A DNA stretch of 64,000 nt from Nemopilema nomurai. Lineage: Eukaryota; Cnidaria; Scyphozoa; Rhizostomeae; Rhizostomatidae. The notes under the pieces are model-generated. The model ran no database searches and had not been told where the DNA came from. It saw only the letters and a program-made list of their open reading frames with translations. Positions 23,601-35,344 of the stretch are shown here, piece by piece. Location of the stretch: positions 1,178,001-1,242,000 of the forward strand of contig ML133457.1 of the NCBI GenBank assembly GCA_003864495.1. Direction: 5' to 3'. A program made the translations under genes and the position numbers. The number at the start of each line of letters is the position of its first letter. Positions within the stretch are counted from its first letter, which is position 1.

Positions 23601-26600
23601 CTTGAACCATAATGTGAGTTTTTGGAAGAGCATAATGATTGATAGACTACTGATATAAAGACAGCTACAGATTTAGCTATGCAAAATTTTTCAGAATGAC
23701 TGACTAACTATTTTCGTATCTGATATATTGTTAGTTTGAAGGATTCTGTGTTTTAATAATTAAGAGTAAGATTAAACTAAAAGGCTTGAAGTTGTAAGCT
23801 GCTATCAGTTAAGTTTAGATTATCACAGGCAAGACTTCATTGGTGTGACCATTTTTACATTGGATGCTACCGAATGACAAAATGTTGTTTCTTTTGCTAC
23901 CAATTTGGGGCTATCTTCTGAGGGTAATTTTGGCATTTTAGCTTTGGCTGTCTTTGACCTTGACTTACCCCTACCAAACATTAATGGGAGTATCTAGCCC
24001 CCTCCAAAACCCCCCAACTGGGGTACGGTTTAGTACAGCTCCACCATCTTGTTGACTTATAAGCAGGATCGCATTTACGACTGTCGGGGCCCTGGGCCTG
24101 AAATTTGTTGTCATTCTACTCAACTCACCAACAGTTAAAGACCTTTTAAGTTTTGTTTGGATCCGCCTAATACTAAGTCTTAGGGGAACCTTAGGCCCAT
24201 GCGTCTTGCATAAGGTACTGCATTGAAAATTTCGGTGTCTATTTAAACGAGAATAGACTGAAAAGAGGCAATATAAGTTACATATTTTAGCAGAGATTAC
24301 AGCTGTTAGTTGAATAGTTCTTTCAGCTCACCTGTAGGACAGAGGAAATTCTCACGAAAGGGAAGGAATCGAGGGGACATCCCTCCGTTCGCACAAAACC
24401 CTTTTGCCACTTTAGACAGTCTCGACTCGGAAATGTTTAGCAAAGCAGAAGAACGTTTTTAAGAATTGGTCAGGAGGTGTATGCGTTGAGTGTAGAACAT
24501 CAGCAGGTATTTAAGCGAAGAACGTCGGTAGACGAAGGTCTTTCAAATCCTTCAATTAGAAGCATGCTCAGCGTGGGCGGATCCTGCCTGGATTTCGATG
24601 GGAGAGGAGGCTGGCCTCTCTGTTACGTGGATGAGGCCTAAGAACAAGCTTGACAGGCTCTAGAGAAGCTACACAAATATTTCAATGCGGAGATAGTTTG
24701 TCTTTTACAGACGTTCAATTGACACTTACTCTATGAAAAAGAGTCAAACAGTGTTGCTCTCTGAAAACTCTTTTTGGGCATTGTCAACAGAATGTCATGC
24801 ATTATTAAATATTAATGTTTAAGTCCCTCTTCTTGGACTGCAAACTCAAACTTTATTTTGAAACTAAAAATTCGGTCGCTTTCATAAAAAAATCGCCTTA
24901 ATTTCTGTGGCGACGCCCAGAACGAGAAAAACCTCTTTCCTTCCTTATTTGAGGACTTTTTTGTGAACTTTTTGGCTATTTCAGTTTATTTTCTTGCCAA
25001 CCTTTTTTAAGCCCCTATTTTTGACAGGCCTAAATGTGTATAACACCCTTCGGGGCTTGAAAGAGCGTGCTGCATCCGGCTCTCTAGGGTCTATGAATAG
25101 AGTAAACTGGAACCAGAATGCGCGACTTACCAGTCAAACGCCAGCATAGAACTGTTTAAATATGGTTAAAATTAAATAAACTTGCCGCCCCTTCCCAAGC
25201 GTAAGTTTACCTTGTCTATTGATGATACATACTGATGATACATACTGTAATAGCGATGTTGGTGACAAAGCAGCCTCTACCAAACACCACTAAGCCATCA
25301 ACAACCACATCACTGTGGGCCTTGCCAAATGCTAAAATCGTCTTTTGTATCATTGTCAGCTATTACAGGATTTGCAGCCTAGGCAATTGCTCCATCAAAG
25401 TCTTGTATGATGCTCAATGGTACAAACAGTACTGCTTCTTCAAGCAATAACGCAACTTGTGCGAATTGTTGATCATATGATAGCAAGAGAAATGGCGGAG
25501 TTCTTCGCTTTCTTAGTAGACACATATCCCAAGAAAATGACCACGTCAGTTCTAGTTCTAGGCTTTACGCCAGTTGTAAAGAGCGAGCATAGTAAATTTC
25601 CATATAGAATAACTTATTCACAAGAGGTCTCTCGAAGTACCTGTTTCTTTCCACGATACAGCCTTGGCTGGCCACTAGAACATTATGGGCAATAACCTTT
25701 ACCTAGTAGCTACAGAGATCCACTGTGACCGCGTAGGGGGTCGAAGATTGAAAACCAGGTTTAATTGTAGTAGGATGTTTTTTATCCTTAGGCTCATTTC
25801 ATTCATACTATTTTGTTCCATTCCCATTCATTCTACTACCATCGTCATTGGCTTCTACAATTACTGTGACAGTGCCATTATAGCAATTGCATTGTTGTCA
25901 CTGATGCGTCGACGGTGTAGCATCATTTCCAGCCTTTTTTTGTTTCTGAGTTTGCTGGTCGTTGAATAAGAAACGTTGGTATTTGTGCACATTCATTATT
26001 TACTAAACTTACAGCTACTTTGGTATCACGGGTATCTAGAGCTCAGGGCTAGAGACACCCTAAAGACGCAATCATCCCTTCAACTAAATTTCAAATCATG
26101 ATACAAATCATGAATTATTAATTCTTTCCTTTGCTGAAGGATTTCTGCAGTGGTTTGATTGAAAAATTTGACAGTTTGATCTAAATCTTGCTTCGATGCG
26201 TTTTGTTAAAATTTTGATTTACTATCACCAGAAAATGGGATATGCTCTATAGCTCAGTAAAAGCTCAGCAAGTGGCAAGAAAAAAGATAGCACTGAGAAG
26301 CTACAATTTTTAAAAAAGTTTGCATAAAGCGAATTCCAACACGGGGAATGAATTTTTTAACAAGCTGTACAAGAATTTGACATTTTTGGTTAGTATGTCA
26401 AAGCTCTCGGCGTACAGTTGGCTTTTAGGAAGAAGCGCCCGGTCCAAGCTCTGTTTAATGCCCGATCCCCACCTTTAACTGTCTTACCGGATAATTTGTG
26501 ACTGAGCTCTGGAATTACTTTTCCTATTCCAAAATAAAGGCCAAAGTCAAGTAAGGATAAGAGAGGAATGTTGACATTATCATAAAATGTTTGTGAAATA

Positions 26601-27016
26601 CATTTGAATTGTTTCCGCACTATCTATGATTCTTCGTAAGGGGTCCTGTTGCGTATGATGCATTTGAAAAAGTACAACCTTTTCTATTTCTTTATTGGAT
26701 AATCTTTCTGATACGAGATTCATAGGGAATGACAGGAGGCGAATCTGGGAAACATCCACAACAACTTTTATTGTTAAAAATGTTCGAAGAATTTCTTGTC
26801 CATTTTAGGTAGTATTGCGGTCACCGAAATAATGTTTCCGATCGGTACGCAAAAATACCAGTGTTGGTATAGTAAAAGTTAATGCATAAGTCTCCTTCAA
26901 GTAAAAGGCACATTTTGATGCCTTTTGAGTAATAGCAAACTGAGTAGAGTTTTAATTTAAAAAAAGTATCGGTATCATCAAATGAAGAATCGTCAAAACT
27001 ATTTGACTAATAGCTT
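23601..27016. other. Intergenic sequence with only unassigned ORFs
   Basis: Three adjacent plus-strand ORFs at 25235-25969 (71, 92 and 94 codons) follow one another in different frames, as in a decayed coding element, but I recognise no motif in them. A 76-codon minus-strand ORF at 26390-26620 is also unassigned. No splice-bounded exon was found. Confidence 0.35.
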
Positions 27017-27346
27017 GAATTATCTTGACAAATGAACAATGCCAATTTTTAAGAGAGTATGATGCACTTCCATTTTCGAAACATTCCTCAGCAAATCAAA
27101 AATCGTAGATGGAAATGAAAAATAGGGAATTATCTTGACAAATGAACAATGCCAATTTCTAAGAGAGTATGATGCACTTCCATTTTCGAAACATTTCTCA
27201 GCAAATCAAAAGTCGTAGATGGAAATGAAAAATAGGGAATTATCTTGACAAATTAACAATGCCAATTTTTAAGAGAGTATGATGCACTTTCATTTTCGAA
27301 ACATTCCTCAGCAAATCAAAAGTCGTAGAAGGAAATGAAAAACAGG
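27017..27346. repeat. 110-bp tandem repeat, three copies
   Basis: Copies start at 27017, 27127 and 27237 with GAATTATCTTGACAAATKAA and are about 95 % identical. Each contains AAGAGAGTATGATGCACTT and TTTTCGAAACATT. Exact 110-bp spacing and low divergence indicate a young tandem triplication. No coding content. Confidence 0.95.
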
Positions 27347-29535
27347 GTATTATGATACTCACGTTTTGAGTCCTGCAACTCAGAGAGTCCGCAGCAAGAG
27401 AACAACCCGGCGAGCAGACATCATCTGTCTCTTTAAAAAGTTCATGTTAAACCGGCACCTTAAATAGCAGGAAGAACAAAGAAGATGGAGCAGGTGATAC
27501 TAACTGTACCTGTTTGTTATTGCACGAAGAAGTTTTGCAAATCTGCACAAGTATATTTCATAGCATGTGCATTTTAGGCAAACTTACCATTACCATATTT
27601 TTCAACTGATTTTACGACGGTGTTGCTGGAGTTTTTCAAGATTTTTATATTGTCCTTTCTATCGTGAATCCGGAGGATATCCAAAGAGAATGAGTATACT
27701 AAATAGCTCCCCCCATCCTTCAAGATTTCTGAAAGCGCCAATTCTTGGGTCACTAAGTTTAATTATTGTGTATAGTGACAAAACAAGTAGTTTGTTATTG
27801 CTAAATCGTGTAGACAATTCTCCATACTTCAATGAAAGCGAAGGTTCTATGCACTCGTAATCTAAAATGCAATAGGAGATTTAGGATTGAAAGAAAAGTC
27901 ATGTCTCTATAAGCTTCGTCTTCTATTCATTTGCACATTGGTCTTGATTTGTCACTAACCCGGCTAGCAAGAACTATAGTCCGATTTACATAACTTTCAC
28001 TAAATCATTTTATGCAAATTAATACTAAGAAATGAACATACAAAGTGGAATTTGGATTTGGTTCGGAAATGATGGATGTCATAGCCTTCAAATGGCACGG
28101 TACCCGCGAGACACATACAGCCCAACGCAGATGTATTTGTTCCAGTCAAAGCAAAGCTCCAACAAATGAGCTCAATGTTCTCAGAATTTATGTCATTCAA
28201 ATTACTTGTATCACTCCTATATTGCTTCACAGATATGACCAAGAAATGTATATAGATCTAGGTAAAATTGTTTGCCTGGCTTTGCCTTGAAACGTTTTTT
28301 TTCAATTTGATTTCAAGCTAAAGATTATATGCTTTTAGAAGAATTAGTTAGCGAAATAGATGAAATTGCACTAGAGCATTACTTTCATTCATATTCCATC
28401 ATAAATGCATTAATGGTGCAATTTTAGTCGGATAATTAGTTAATCTTGTTGATACGTATATGTGGCCTATGCAAATGTGTTCTTGATCATTACAGCGCAT
28501 TCTAGAGTGAAATAAATCCCGTTAGACCAATCAAGCCCAGTCTTGAAAAAAAGAAAATGACATTGATCTTCCAGATCACCCTAGATAACATCATATCTCC
28601 TAATAATTAATCTTTTATTTACTTTTGTGGCTTCTGGCTTCTAGTGCGGATATGTTATTAAGGGTCGTATGTTTAGTAGAGACAGTTTAAATCAAAACTG
28701 GGCATGTTTGCGTAAGGACCCCACTTTAATTACCTGCCCCCTTCTTAGAAGACCTATTTTAGTGCAACTGTTGTTTAGCTGGGGGATTATCATCTATTTT
28801 GTTCACAAGGTAAAAAGTTTTTTGAAAATTTGTTTACAGTCTAATTTTTTTATTTGAGACCCTTCATGTTGCAACATTGAAATTATTGAAGCGAATCAAC
28901 CCTCGCTGTTCTTTAAAATTTTTCGTACCAAAAGAGAGTATTACCAAAAATGAATCTCTATTGCAACAACTTACAAAAAATATATGTGGAATATGAATGA
29001 TTGTGAAACACGAAGATGCGTTTGATAATGCAGAGAGGGCGTCAGCAATTTAACCTGAATTTTATTACCCTGTATGATCTGCGTTTTACACTTGCCAGCG
29101 GATATACTGAACTACAGAAATTACTTCATTTTCAAAAATCAGCAATCAAAATGCAACGAAATCTATGTAACCCTGTATATCTGGTTATTTTTCAAAATCA
29201 AATCAATCGTTGATTCATTTACCTTAATTAGGGCCCGTTCTCACTTTAGCATTAAAACCTTAGGGCAAGTTCACACTTGTTTAGACACAAGTTTTTCAAA
29301 GTTGATAACCTCACTATAATTAAGAGCAAAATTTTCAAATCTGAAAAATGTGTTAGATATCCGTTTGCGCGGACAACTACAAGTAATGGAATGCCAACCT
29401 TGGTAGAGTGCGAACGGTAAAATCTGTTCCTCACCTGACAACCCGGCTTCCTCACAGAGCAACACTTTTTCATGAAAATCCCTAGCCTGTAAGCCCCAGA
29501 GCCAAAACCTTTTCTGGAGGCAAGTTCAGTGCGGT
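27347..29535. other. Intergenic sequence, nothing recognised
   Basis: Short unassigned ORFs only. A GGGCCCGTTCTCAC motif at 29231 and AAGTTCACAC motifs near 29270 resemble Harbinger-type element ends, but no matching opposite end was delimited. Confidence 0.3.
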
Positions 29536-29886
29536 TCAGTTCACACCCATAGTCGTAGGACCGTTGAGGCACTTCGCTGTGTTTGACTCTTCTTTCCACC
29601 TGTCCCAATCTCCCGCCAATTTAATACATTCCACTGTTCCTCTTCCAGTACAACTTTGTATGCCACTAAACCAATTATTTCTAGGTCTTCCCTCTCCTCT
29701 TTTGCCCTCAACGGACCCACGCATGATTGTGTGAGCAAGCGTTCCGGGCCAGCGCGTCACATGTCTGAACCACTGAATTTTCCTTCTTCTGGCCACTCCA
29801 AAGTTCAAGGAGTGGTCCAGACTTTGCAGTGAGTCAACATGCCCTAAACTGAGATTATTTCCTCGCGATATTTGCGTGACAGACAT
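29536..29886 (-). mobile_element. LINE ORF2 C-terminal fragment, 5'-truncated
   Basis: A 116-residue minus-strand reading with the conserved tail of a non-LTR retrotransposon polyprotein: ARRRKIQWFRHVTRWPGTLA, then GKRGEGRPRNNW and WDRWKEESN, ending at a stop codon after TTMGVN. The block matches the (R)RRxLxWFGHVxR ... GxRxxGRPRxxW pattern that follows the RT and thumb in LINE ORF2. The reverse-transcriptase part is absent, as expected for 5'-truncated insertion. It is more intact than the LINE remnants at 7680 and 22640, so probably younger and from a different family. Confidence 0.75.
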
Positions 29887-30812
29887 TTACAAAAATTCAA
29901 AATGTATTCCGTTTAATTTTCAATAGTTTCTTGAACACAAAATCAGGAATTCGTTTATTGTGTAGAGCATGCTCTAATCAGGATGTTTCAGTCCAAAGAA
30001 AACTCCAAAACAGTTGGGCTCTGCTTTTCTTTACTTTTGCGTCGTCGATAAACTAGCTTGTTATTTTCACTTCTTGTTCGACGTCACAGCAAAAAAGACT
30101 TTTGCTGATTTTTTCCTGAAACTGCATTTGAGACCGAAACAAGAGCCGTTCCAGCCAGGGACGGACTCACCGGGGGGATGTAGGGGTGGGACATCCCCCC
30201 AATATTTTTGTGGTATCCGGTAAATTTTGTTTTGATTCGGTAAATAGCTTATTTGATAGTCTGTAGTGATGAAATGACACCAGTTTCTTCCTTATTTATC
30301 TTCTCGTCGAATCAGTGGTAGTTTTTCTTTCAATATGATTAAACTACTTGAAATCGAAAAACGCTCCAAAGCGATGTCAGATGAAATTACATTACCTAGA
30401 TGCGCGATAATAGCCTAAAATGTATTATCGAATATTGTATATTTGAATATTGTGCAACTAGTTACGGTTAAAAGTTTATGTTACAGAAAGCAAAGATTTA
30501 AGAAATTAAAGTCATAAAGAGAAATTCAAAAATGGGCCTTTCATTTATTTTCCAGCACCTGAAGGGCTTGACACTAAAATCCCATCATAATCCAACACTC
30601 CCCCAATCGTTGCCTCTTAACAAATATTTAGGAAAGAAACGTCGTCATTGGATTAAGCCAGGGCGTAAAGCCCAGCCAAGATTCATTTCGTAGTGACACA
30701 ATCAGCGCGCAAAAGAAATTAACTATGACACTTTACTACCTGAAAGGTCAGGGGTCATTTAGTATGACACGCATTGTATTTGGAATAGGTCGATCTACAC
30801 TTGCATCCACAA

Positions 30813-30932
30813 TACACGCTTTTTTTATAAGGAACCACTTTGTAAGGAACTTACATGTAGAAAGCAGAAATATTTAAAGAACTTATACTACTAGAAACGA
30901 AATCTCTAAGGAACTTTCTGATTTGAAAATTT
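30813..30932 (+). repeat. Dispersed repeat, copy 2 (with copy at 14668-14786)
   Basis: Same orientation as the copy at 14668-14786. It starts ATACACGCTTTTTTTATAAG and ends near GATTTGAAAATTTG. No ORF. Confidence 0.75.
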
Positions 30933-32820
30933 GCAATGCAATTGTAAAGTCAATGGGTAAAGATTTTATTGGTGCCTTGATGTCCAAATTCGAGTACAAA
31001 TTTGGTTTTCCAATGTGCATAATTTGTTTTGATGGAACCCTCATCAGAAACAGTCATTAGATGGGACCACCAGTATAACAGTCATTAGAAAATGTGCATA
31101 GCTATTTCTGCTAGAGATGCTAAGATCTTCTGCCAAGATGAAATATAGCTTGACTGTACAAGCTATTTGGGACCACCAAGGAATATTTGCCAATAGCTCC
31201 ATCAAAAAGTGGTTTCACGAAAGAAGCTGCCAAATATTGAAAGAAAACTGGATGCAGATGGGGTTTATGTTTCTCCATTTGGACTGATGGTCCTGCCTAT
31301 CCACTGCTCCCAAGCCTCGTGAAGAAATTTTAAAAATGCAGCTCTGGTGAAGTTCACTGCAAGCTCTGCTCAGTCCGAAACCAATCAATAGTGCTTTTGG
31401 GAGGCTGAAAACTTGGACCAAATAGTTGCCATTCCGTTCATGCAGTTCATCTTCAAATCCGCGTGTTTGTAATATTTTGAGCTCTACAAAACCAGATGCG
31501 AGCAGCATCGATTTAAATTTAAGTAGATTTGGATTGTTATCGCTGCAGCCATTTTAAAAGCGGGCTCCTACTAAATTTTGACGTATTTTCACCCCAGCCA
31601 ATCGGACTATCCACAGCAAATATATTTTAGTGACATCATTTGGCATCAGTTATGCCATTTTTTATGGGTTTGGCCTATGTTCAGGGGCAAGGAAGTAGTG
31701 GAGATAAAACAACTGGTGCTGATGGTTGTGAAATACTTAAATTCATGAACAGGAGAACTTGGTTCTTATAAAGATTGCCGGATTGGCGACCAGTTTTTTT
31801 CCGGACTATGGTGGACAGACCTTCCAAATATGCTCAAAAGGGCAAATGAGCAGGTTGTTTATACAAAGGCAACGTGGCACAATAAATTTATATTAGGAAA
31901 ACACAGCATTGACGAAACTAAAAATTAAACATACTCTCGTACCCTCCACAATCATTCCTGTTGTCAGACCATTTTATCAGAGTCCGGAAAAATTGACGGC
32001 CCCAAGGGTTGGAGCCGGAAAAAGGTTTTGATTGTTAATATTATATTAGAGGAAATTTTATTAGCAATTTCACTATAAACAATGAATGCGATCGAAAAAG
32101 GAAGGTTATAACTTTTCTGTATTTTGTCTAATTTGTGGAAATTTCTACATTATAAAATTAAAGCGAAAGCCTAGATTCTTGAAATCACTGTACACGAAGT
32201 AAAAATGTCTAAAACTTTCACATAATTTTTGATGAGTTTGCTCCATGTCGTATCAATCATCCCTCTCTTCGTAATCCAGTCTGATTATCTTTAAAAAAAG
32301 AAAGCGCCATTTGGAAATCGGTCATTAAGAACTTAAGGCAACAAGTCTCGGAGCATTTTGATATTCTTACAGCAGTTTAATCGTTTTCTAGTGAACTTCT
32401 ACTTTACTGAATAGCGTATTGATGAATTTTAGGTCTAACAAGCATTTTTCTAATGGAAAAATCTAACACTAATGAACATGGACGTGAATTCGGTTAAACA
32501 AAAATAGGTTACCATCATAAGACTGTGTACGAGCATGGCATAACAAGGATGGGGACTGTCAGTCGAAGCGTTTTTAAAAATTGTATGAAGCAGAAAGTTA
32601 TTGTTGGTCAACCAAATTAAATTAAATTGGTACCTTAGGCGCCGAACTTGGCATAAAAGGTTAAGAACTATGTATGTATGTAATGGTGATAACGGACTAC
32701 TTTGCACTCTCTTCAAGCTTGTTACGATAACATAAACTACTCAGATCTTCACATTGATCTCGGTTTGACAAGCATTTGACTTAATAATCGCTAAGAGCAA
32801 AACATTTTTGCAAACTTATA
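30933..32820. other. Intergenic sequence, nothing recognised
   Basis: Contains a 97-codon minus-strand ORF (31215-31508) without known homology. No exon, RNA gene or mobile element was confidently identified. Confidence 0.3.
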
Positions 32821-32824
32821 GGCT

Positions 32825-33078
32825 CAGTGGTGCCCCCAAGGGGGGCTAGAGGGCCTTGGCTCCGCCCAGAATTTTTTTCAGCCCTTTCATTCGGTCCCCA
32901 CTTTTACAAGAAGATATTTTTTTATTGGTTAGTGTTTCTGATATGACTTGTTTGGGCATTCTCTCCAAACTGCCGAATGCATTAATTCTATACATAAAAA
33001 TTTTGAAAACAAAAAGATTTGATCACCTTAAAGCAGTGGGTAATTTGGAGGGGCAACCCCCTCCCTGAGTTGAAGCTG
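32825..33078 (-). repeat. Dispersed repeat, copy 2, inverted relative to 22208-22512
   Basis: The reverse complement matches 22208-22512 in order of motifs. The two copies form a widely spaced inverted pair about 10.3 kb apart. G/C-run-rich ends (CCCCCAAGGGGGGC and GGGGCAACCCCC) flank it. Confidence 0.8.
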
Positions 33079-33712
33079 GCCTGGCGCCCCTTTTGAAAAT
33101 TTTGCGCCCCTTTTAAAAACATATTTTAAATATTTCTCTTGAAGTGAGAAGAAGCCTCAAGCAGTTCAAACCTTTGTTGCATGATAATGTTTGCGCAAAA
33201 AGAACCTCTTGAATATACACATGTGCGTTAAGAAAGTGAAATTTTTCGCAAACGAGTGATCATTGGTGTCTGTTTTGATTTACATTCTATCCAACCGTAT
33301 ACCACCCAAATTTTTCAAACCTTTGCAAGCTATACATTTGCAAGCCTGAAGCTTTGCATTTTTCCTGTAAAAATTTTCCAATGACGCCAATAAGGTTGTT
33401 TGCGTGGATCGGTTCAAATATGATGGTATAGTTGAGCTAAATCAGCCAATGTCACAGTGAGAAACAGAGCTCTAGAAAACTACAGGCAACGCGTTGTCTC
33501 TTGCTGTCGGCCTGGCTCCGTGATCTCTGCACTGAGGTTGAGCAACGCAGTCGGTAGAAACCATTTGCATACGACATCTGCCAACTTCACATCGGCACAA
33601 TGGCTTTAAAGCCTAACATTATTCTTCAGTTAGTCCAGGGGCGGGTCAAACTGAAATTCGTAAGTTCGTAATCAACTCTTTGGCCATGCCCATTATCAAA
33701 AGGAGAATGTGT
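33079..33712. other. Intergenic sequence left of the LTR/Harbinger complex
   Basis: No exon or repeat recognised. The left end of the LTR sequence interrupted by the Harbinger element is not delimited but probably begins near 33712-33739, where several TGT starts occur. Confidence 0.3.
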
Positions 33713-33876
33713 GATATGTTTTGTGATATCTCAGTTGCGTGTTATAGTCACATGTGCTGTTGAGTCCTGTTTTGTTAGCAGTGTGTTTGTCTGTCAACAT
33801 GTATTGTGACGTTCGTATTATTCTCTTTATTACCTTCCGTTCATTTTATGTGTGTGCGCTGTTCACTTTAGCGTTA
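33713..33876 (+). mobile_element. Probable left part of an LTR, interrupted by Harbinger
   Basis: This stretch and 37072 onward become contiguous if the Harbinger element and one TTA copy are removed. The right part has LTR features, so this is inferred to be its upstream portion. The exact left end and a target duplication could not be set. Confidence 0.4.
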
Positions 33877-34132
33877 AGGCCGGTTTACACGATCATATTC
33901 AGGTCACATTCGCATCACATATTTTATGTGATCACAGAATGTGATCGTGTAAACGACCTTACAAGTTGCTTGAAGTTGTACGAAGCAGCAAGAATTAATC
34001 CTTTTTAATTGCCTGTTAATTCGCTATCACAGATTTTTCATTTGACCAGCGATCAAATGGAAATGTCTGTGATGCAATTTTTTCAAAGGCGCCGACAAGT
34101 CTTTGCTGTCCTGGGTAGATCGGGAACTGTTT
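33877..34132 (+). repeat. Left terminal inverted repeat of Harbinger element
   Basis: 256 bp, pairing with 36813-37068. The outermost roughly 80 bp are themselves an imperfect inverted repeat: GGTTTACACGATCA near 33880 faces TGATCGTGTAAACG near 33940, so each end can fold into a hairpin. The sequence GTGATCACAGAATGTGATC lies within it. Confidence 0.93.
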
Positions 34133-34185
34133 CGAGTTCATTTGTATCGACGTATTTGAGAAAAGTGACCTAAGTTTCTAGTAAG

Positions 34186-35159
34186 ATGGGCGACATTGAC
34201 GTAGAATTCATTCCTAATACGCAATCAGAAGACTACGAAGAGCCAGCATTCTCATTTCAGGCCATTAAATCAGCTACCGGCAAATCGTACCAAAGCAAAA
34301 AAAAATTAAGAAATTCGAATGGAAAGACGAAATTGTAGAGTTGGTAATTGACCTGTGGCAAAATCAGCCATTGTTATTTGATGCCAGTCATCCCAACTAC
34401 CATGTAAAAGAAAAACGAAGAAACTGCATCAATGCAATCATCGCGTCGTTAGACGATCAATCGGTAACACCACTACCAACTTATGAAGAGGTTCAGCGAA
34501 AGCTGAATGCGTTAAGAACGTACTACGTCGCTGAAAAAAACAAAATTGAACAGACGAAAGTAAGCGGAGCTGGAACTGCCGATATCTATAGAAGTAGGTG
34601 GCAATTTTTTGACAGGCTTTCCTTTTTGTCCGACAATGTTACGCCAAGAGCCACAATTTCAAATGTTGGAAAGCGACCAAGGTCTGAGAGTGATGACGAG
34701 GGCGGTAAATTTGCGTACAGTATTGGGGCGAAGCCATCTGCGAAAACTGCTAAACAAGCAGATTCCCAAGTAAACCAACTGATTGAAAGAGCCATCAACG
34801 TTTTGGATAGGCCAAAAGAAACCCCCAAACAACAGGAGGCGGCAAAGTCTGCTGACAGAGTGTTCGCAGAAATGTTAGGTGGTATGCTGGAAACAATACA
34901 AGATGGGCAAGCTAAGGATTTTTTGAAAATGGAGCTGCAACGGCTTATTTACGAGACGAAGTATATGAGCCAAAACAGAGGCATGCAGCCAAGCTACTAC
35001 AGAAACTCCGGGGTCCAGCCAGGGTCGGCATTCCATGGCATGTTAGGCCAAGAACCAAATCAGCCCACTTTTCACTGTCCATCACCCCTTATTTCAACCG
35101 GGTCATACAACAGTTCCAGCAGAAGCGGCGCTGAAGACGAACGATTCAAGGAACTTTGA
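34186..35159 (+). pseudogene. Harbinger MADF/Myb-like DNA-binding protein, one frameshift
   Basis: Companion protein that in Harbinger elements binds the transposon ends and helps bring the nuclease to the nucleus (known for the family). ATG at 34186 opens an acidic N-terminus (MGDIDVEFIPNTQSEDYEEP) up to a run of nine A at 34297-34305. There the frame is lost, and the MADF domain continues in another frame: ELVIDLWQNQPLLFD, HPNYHVKEKRRNCINAI, then a basic stretch with RSRWQFFDRL. The remainder is Gln/Ser-rich to the stop at 35159. A single-base difference in the A-run accounts for the break, so it may be a true mutation or an assembly error. The gene faces the nuclease gene, and their stop codons lie about 185 bp apart. 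Confidence 0.85.
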
Positions 35160-35344
35160 GTGTGATTTAAAACATTAGTATCAAATTGCAAAATTAACTG
35201 AAGATGAAACTTAAAACTAATATCCTTCTGTTGCTAAATATTTTTTTGCAATAATTAACTTTTATAAATAAGGTAAAGCAGTTCCATAAAAGTACTGATG
35301 AAATGTTTCTATCAAAATTTATTGTTCCTTGTTAATATTATCTT

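Noticed and set aside
25235..25969. Run of three ORFs that might be a frameshifted transposase or RT.
   Set aside because: No catalytic motif or family signature was visible in any frame, so it is reported only as unassigned sequence.
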